Shown here: piece by piece, positions 60,168 to 64,000 of the stretch
How positions within the stretch are numbered: the stretch's first letter is position 1
Layout: every line of letters begins with the position of its first letter
Assembly: GCA_026713105.1 (NCBI GenBank)
Contig: JAPOPC010000018.1
Coordinates: 62,001-126,000, forward strand
Reading direction: 5' to 3'
Origin: Acidimicrobiaceae bacterium
GTDB taxonomy: Bacteria > Actinomycetota > Acidimicrobiia > Acidimicrobiales > Poriferisodalaceae
Length of the DNA: 64,000 bases
Made by a program: the position numbers and the translations under genes
Notes under the pieces: model-generated
Told to the model about the DNA's origin: nothing
Databases searched by the model: none
What the model saw: the letters and a program-made list of their open reading frames with translations, nothing else

Positions 60168-62276
60168 GTGAACGCACAGACTCACGGCGAGTTGGCGAAT
60201 TTCATCTGGGACATCTGCAATCTGCTGCGCGGCCCTTACAAGCGCAACGAGTACCGCAAGGTGATCCTGCCGCTGACGGTGCTGCGCCGTTTCGACTGTG
60301 TGCTCGCTGACACCAAGGACGACGTGCTCGCGGCAGCCAGGGTGCATGCCCGCCAGTCCGAGAACGTGCGCCACCAGCTTGTTTCGGCTGCGGCGCAGCG
60401 GCCGTTCTTCAACACGTCGCCGTTCGACTTCGCCCGGCTGCTCGACGACCCCGACCAGATCGCAGCGAACCTCAACGCCTACATCGCGGCGTACTCGCCG
60501 AACGTGCGAGACATCATGGCCAGCTTCGACTTCGGCACCCAGATCGACCGTCTCGCCGAGCGCCAGCGGCTGTTCCAGGTGATCCAGCGGTTCGCGAACC
60601 TCGACCTGTCGCCTGAGCGCGTGGACAACATGCAGATGGGCTACGTGTTCGAGGAACTGATCCGCATCGGCGCGGAGCAGTCCAACGAGGAGGCCGGGGA
60701 GCACTTCACGCCCCGCGAGGTCATCCGGCTGATGGTCAGCCTGCTGCTGTCGCCCGAGCCGGACCTGGGCAAGGCCAATGTCGTCAAGACCATCTACGAC
60801 CCCGCCTGCGGCACCGGCGGCATGCTCAGCGTCGCGGAGGACTTCCTGCGAAGCCACAACGCCGAGGCGCGGCCGTTCCTGTTCGGCCAGGACATCAACA
60901 ACGAGTCATGGGCGGTGTGTCGCTCGGACATGCTCATCAAGGGCGAAGAGGCCGACAACATCAGGCTGGGCGACTCGTTCACCGCGGACGGCTTCCGGCA
61001 CCGGTCGGACGACTCGCGCTGGACGTTCGATTACATGTTGGCCAACCCGCCCTTCGGGGTCGAGTGGAAACAGCAGCAGCAGGCCATCAAGCAAGAACGC
61101 GACACGCTCGGCTTCCAGGGCCGCTTCGGGGCAGGCCTGCCGCGCATCAACGACGGCTCGCTGCTGTTCCTCCAGCACATGCTGTCGAAGATGGCGCCCG
61201 TCGCATCCGACGGCACTGGGGGCAGCCGCATAGCGATCGTGTTCAACGGGTCGCCGCTGTTCACCGGCGACGCAGGCGGCGGCGAAAGCGAGATCAGGCG
61301 CTGGATCATCGAGAACGACTGGCTTGAAGCCATCGTCGCCCTGCCCGACCAACTCTTCTACAACACCGGCATCTCCACCTACATCTGGATGCTGACGAAC
61401 CGCAAGGAAGACCACCGCCGAGGCAAGGTGCAGTTGATCGACGGCCGCGAGTTCTACGTCAAGATGCGCCGCAGCCTCGGCAACAAGCGCAACGAACTCT
61501 CAGCCGACCAGATAGCGGACCTGACCCGCATCCACGGCAGCTTCACTGACGGCGAGACCCGCGACGTGACCGACGAGGACCCCATCACCCATGAGCCGCG
61601 CACCCGGCCGAGAGTCGTCAGCAAGGTGTTCGACAACGACGACTTCGGTTATCGCAAGATCACCGTCGAACGGCCGCTGCGGCTCAACTTCGCTGCCACG
61701 CCCGAGCGCATCGCCTGCATCGAAGACGAGCGTGCGTTCGTCAACCTCGCCAAGAGCAAGAAGCGTGAAGGGAAGGCTCACGACGCCGAAGTCGCCGACG
61801 GGCTGAAGCGCCAGCAAGCCATCCGCGACACGCTCGCAACCCTCGCTGAGACGACCGGCGGCGTGACCGTCACGAACCGCGACGAGTTCACCGCACGCCT
61901 GCGAGCCGCCGCCGTAGCGCACAGCGTCAAGCTGTCCGCACCCGAGCGCAATGCCGTCCTCGCGGCGCTCAGCGAACGCGACCCCCAAGCCGACATCTGC
62001 GAGGACAACAAGGGCAACCACGAGCCTGACACCGGGCTGCGAGACACTGAGAACGTCCCGCTCGGCGAGGACATCGACGTCTACATGGAACGCGAAGTCC
62101 ACCCGCACGTCCCCGACGCCTGGGTGGACCACGGCAAGACCAAGACCGGCTACGAAATCCCGCTTAACCGGCACTTCTACGTCTACGAAGCGCCCCGACC
62201 ACTCGAAGCCATCGAAGCCGACCTCAAGACGCTCGAATCCGAGATCGGACAGTTGCTCGCCGAGGTCACGGCATGA
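60168..62276 (+). CDS. hsdM: Type I restriction-modification methyltransferase subunit
   Basis: 702 aa, N6-adenine methyltransferase of a type I system. The N-terminal helical domain runs LANFIWDICNLLRGPYKRNE to about 160, then the target-holding FEELIRIGAEQSNEEAGEHF with TPREVIRLM. SAM motif I is IYDPACGTGGMLSVAEDF, and motif IV is N-P-P-F in FDYMLANPPFGVEW. A long C-terminal region follows, with a charged helical part ending LESEIGQLLAEVTA. GTG 60168 is preceded by ggagga. The stop overlaps the hsdS start (ATGA). The length is greater than the roughly 500 aa of EcoKI-type HsdM; longer forms are common in other bacteria. Confidence 0.92.
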   Translation: MNAQTHGELANFIWDICNLLRGPYKRNEYRKVILPLTVLRRFDCVLADTKDDVLAAARVHARQSENVRHQLVSAAAQRPFFNTSPFDFARLLDDPDQIAANLNAYIAAYSPNVRDIMASFDFGTQIDRLAERQRLFQVIQRFANLDLSPERVDNMQMGYVFEELIRIGAEQSNEEAGEHFTPREVIRLMVSLLLSPEPDLGKANVVKTIYDPACGTGGMLSVAEDFLRSHNAEARPFLFGQDINNESWAVCRSDMLIKGEEADNIRLGDSFTADGFRHRSDDSRWTFDYMLANPPFGVEWKQQQQAIKQERDTLGFQGRFGAGLPRINDGSLLFLQHMLSKMAPVASDGTGGSRIAIVFNGSPLFTGDAGGGESEIRRWIIENDWLEAIVALPDQLFYNTGISTYIWMLTNRKEDHRRGKVQLIDGREFYVKMRRSLGNKRNELSADQIADLTRIHGSFTDGETRDVTDEDPITHEPRTRPRVVSKVFDNDDFGYRKITVERPLRLNFAATPERIACIEDERAFVNLAKSKKREGKAHDAEVADGLKRQQAIRDTLATLAETTGGVTVTNRDEFTARLRAAAVAHSVKLSAPERNAVLAALSERDPQADICEDNKGNHEPDTGLRDTENVPLGEDIDVYMEREVHPHVPDAWVDHGKTKTGYEIPLNRHFYVYEAPRPLEAIEADLKTLESEIGQLLAEVTA

Positions 62277-63547
62277 AGCGGCGATACGCCGAGTACCGGA
62301 ACTCAGACGCAGATTGGATCGGCGATATTCCAACCCACTGGGACACGCCAACCTTCCGACACGTTTGCCGCTTGGAATATGGCGACTCGCTGCCGCTGGA
62401 GGTTCGAGAGCCGGGCGGTGTTCCGGTCTACGGATCGAATGGCGTCGTCGGCGAGCACTGCGAAGCCAACACGTCGGCTCCTGCAATAGTCGTGGGGCGG
62501 AAAGGTTCACACGGCAAGGTCAACTTTGCTGAGGTTCAGGCATTCGCGATTGACACCACGTACTTTGTCGATGAAAGGTCGACTGATTCGAATCTTCGCT
62601 GGTTGTATTACGCATTGAGCAGCGCAGGCCTTGATGAGACATCAAAGGATTCAGCAGTCCCCGGTTTGTCCCGCGACGATGCCTACGCCACGCGCCTCCC
62701 GTGTCCCTCGTCGGATGAACAAGTCCGCATCGCCAAGTACCTCGACCACGAGACCGCCCGCATCGGCAAGCTCATCACGATGCAGGAGTCGCTCATCGAA
62801 CGGCTCGACGAGTACCGGACGGCGTTGGTCACGCGGGTGGTGACGAAGGGGCTGCCGCCCGAGGCTGCGGAGGCGGCTGGGCTGGATCCGGCGCCGACGC
62901 TGAAGGACTCGGGGGTGGAGTGGCTCGGGGAGGTGCCTGAGCATTGGGAGGCGGGTCAGTTGCGGCGTATTTTCCGCATCGCGAATGGGGGCACACCGGC
63001 AACGAGCGACGAAGACAATTGGGATGGCGAAATCGTCTGGTTGACGCCCGATGACCTCGGTCGAAATGACGGTAAGGGCATTTCAGGGGGGCGACGGAAC
63101 ATAACGCCGGAGGGTCTGCGGAGCAGCGGTGCTCGACTCGCGCCATCGAGTTCTGTTGTGCTGTCGACCCGAGCTCCCATCGGCCACCTTGCGGTCACGG
63201 ACTTGCCTGCGGCGACGAATCAGGGGTGCCGCACGCTCGTGCCCATGACTGAGACTGTCAGCGGCTTCGCCTACTACTCGCTCATCGCGAGCAGAGTCGT
63301 GCTGCAAGCCGCAGGCAAGGGATCGACATTTATGGAGCTTTCAGCGGCGGACCTCGCGCAGCACCGGCTGCCGCAGCCGCCCCCCGATGAGCAACAGGCG
63401 ATCTCTGACTACTTAGACACTCAATCGCAGAGCATCGACACGTTGCGTGCAAAGGCCGAGTTGTCGATCGAGCGCCTCTCTGAATATCGCTCGGCACTGA
63501 TCTCGGCGGCGGTGACGGGCAAGATCGATGTGCGCGAGGCGACGTAG
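62273..63547 (+). CDS. hsdS: Type I restriction-modification specificity subunit
   Basis: 424 aa with two target-recognition domains and two conserved helical spacers. Domain 1 (about 15-150) opens DADWIGDIPTHWDTPTFRHV and ends near LPCPSSDEQVRIAKYLDHET. Its spacer is ARIGKLITMQESLIERLDEY with RTALVTRVVTKGL. Domain 2 (about 220-370) opens GVEWLGEVPEHWEAGQLRRI and ends RLPQPPPDEQQAISDYLDTQ; its spacer is LSIERLSEYRSALISAAVTG. Repeated motifs at each domain start and end show internal duplication, giving a bipartite DNA target. Both recognition domains look poorer in G+C than hsdM, as expected for exchanged domains. It overlaps hsdM. Confidence 0.9.
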   Translation: MKRRYAEYRNSDADWIGDIPTHWDTPTFRHVCRLEYGDSLPLEVREPGGVPVYGSNGVVGEHCEANTSAPAIVVGRKGSHGKVNFAEVQAFAIDTTYFVDERSTDSNLRWLYYALSSAGLDETSKDSAVPGLSRDDAYATRLPCPSSDEQVRIAKYLDHETARIGKLITMQESLIERLDEYRTALVTRVVTKGLPPEAAEAAGLDPAPTLKDSGVEWLGEVPEHWEAGQLRRIFRIANGGTPATSDEDNWDGEIVWLTPDDLGRNDGKGISGGRRNITPEGLRSSGARLAPSSSVVLSTRAPIGHLAVTDLPAATNQGCRTLVPMTETVSGFAYYSLIASRVVLQAAGKGSTFMELSAADLAQHRLPQPPPDEQQAISDYLDTQSQSIDTLRAKAELSIERLSEYRSALISAAVTGKIDVREAT

Positions 63548-63570
63548 GCGGGTTCTGGGGGTGGTGTGTG

Positions 63571-64000
63571 ATGGCGGTTCAGACTTCTGAGCACGCGTTC
63601 GAGTCAACGGTCGAGTCGATGCTGGGGCAGGCCGGCTGGGCCTCGGTTGATGCCGCGGAGTGGGATGTGGATCGGGCGTTGTTCCCGGATCGGGTCGTGG
63701 CGTTTGTGCGGGCGACGCAGCCGGAGTTGTGGGAGCAGGCCGAGAAGTCCCAGGGCGCTGAGCTTGAGCTGCGGCTGCTGGAGCGGCTCTGCAAGGAGCT
63801 TGACCTGAAGGGCACCCTGGAGGTGCTGCGTCATGGCTTCAAGTTCGTGGGCAAGACGTTCCGGCTGGCGTACTTCAAGCCCGCGCACAGGCTGAACCCC
63901 GATGCGCTGGCGCTGTTCGGTGCGAATGAGTTGTCGGTGACTCGGCAGGCTCGCTGTCATCCGGGCAAGAACGACACGGTTGATCTGCTGCTTGCGCTCA
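63571..64000 (+). CDS. hsdR: Type I restriction endonuclease subunit, N-terminus (partial, runs off right edge)
   Basis: 143 codons to the window edge. It starts MAVQTSEHAFESTVESMLGQ and continues GWASVDAAEWDVDRALFPDR, QPELWEQAEKSQGAELELRL and LARY-like FKFVGKTFRLAYFKPAHRLN with PDALALFGANELSVTRQARC. This is the N-terminal part of HsdR, which carries the nuclease and later the helicase motor. The gene directly follows hsdM-hsdS at 23 nt. A GTG at 63568 is an equal alternative start. Whether it is intact cannot be judged. Confidence 0.85.
   Translation, partial: MAVQTSEHAFESTVESMLGQAGWASVDAAEWDVDRALFPDRVVAFVRATQPELWEQAEKSQGAELELRLLERLCKELDLKGTLEVLRHGFKFVGKTFRLAYFKPAHRLNPDALALFGANELSVTRQARCHPGKNDTVDLLLAL

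Overview
The window is high-G+C, gene-dense bacterial DNA, roughly two-thirds G+C by eye. Gene content points to the Actinomycetota, probably an uncultured Acidimicrobiia-like lineage: F420-type luciferase-like oxidoreductases, CaiB/BaiF CoA-transferases, a cytochrome P450, an SCO6745-type protein, EgtB/EgtD, many GTG starts, and many start codons lying 6-8 nt after a TANNNT box (leaderless mRNAs). The taxonomic placement is inference; no 16S or marker set is present.

Left part (1-18 kb, mostly minus strand). A leucine-attenuated leuA heads a run with an alpha/beta hydrolase, a membrane-anchored MurF, a D-Ala-D-Ala ligase, a cysteine-rich repeat lipoprotein and a fatty-acyl-CoA-reductase/HAD fusion cut by the left edge. 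Upstream lie ppk1, with a DnaA-box-like cluster in its promoter region, a thiolase-like gene, a J-domain membrane protein, and a minus-strand run of luciferase-like oxidoreductase, SDR, sulfatase and VOC protein.

Aromatic catabolism (18-27 kb). A protocatechuate 4,5-cleavage (lig) pathway is nearly complete: ligJ-ligK-ligU-ligI are translationally coupled on the plus strand and face ligA-ligB on the minus strand. A second PrpF-type isomerase, a P450, an alpha/beta hydrolase and tRNA-Val(CAC) lie beside it. The dehydrogenase LigC is not in the window.

Middle (27-47 kb). An operon of circularly permuted ATP-grasp, alpha-E and transglutaminase-like proteins is followed by an acyl-CoA carboxyltransferase, an M24 peptidase, a DAO-type flavoprotein, a NUDIX hydrolase, a NtaA/DszA-type monooxygenase, a double polysaccharide-deacetylase protein, a tandem pair of membrane proteins, and a tandem pair of double-domain CaiB/BaiF CoA-transferases.

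Right part (47-64 kb). A single-chain acyl-CoA carboxylase (BC-BCCP-CT), egtBD, an SCO6745-like gene, a nitroreductase remnant, a dienelactone hydrolase, an enoyl-CoA hydratase, a VapBC toxin-antitoxin pair, an amidase, a DMT transporter, a hendecad-repeat coiled-coil membrane protein, and a type I restriction-modification locus (hsdM-hsdS-hsdR) cut by the right edge.

The most unusual signals are not protein genes. Three intergenic copies of a long hairpin element (8975-9053, 32176-32329, 54052-54130) show compensatory base changes in both stems and sit at a fixed distance from a TAG triplet. At least four minus-strand genes are followed by a short duplication of their own 3' end including the stop codon.
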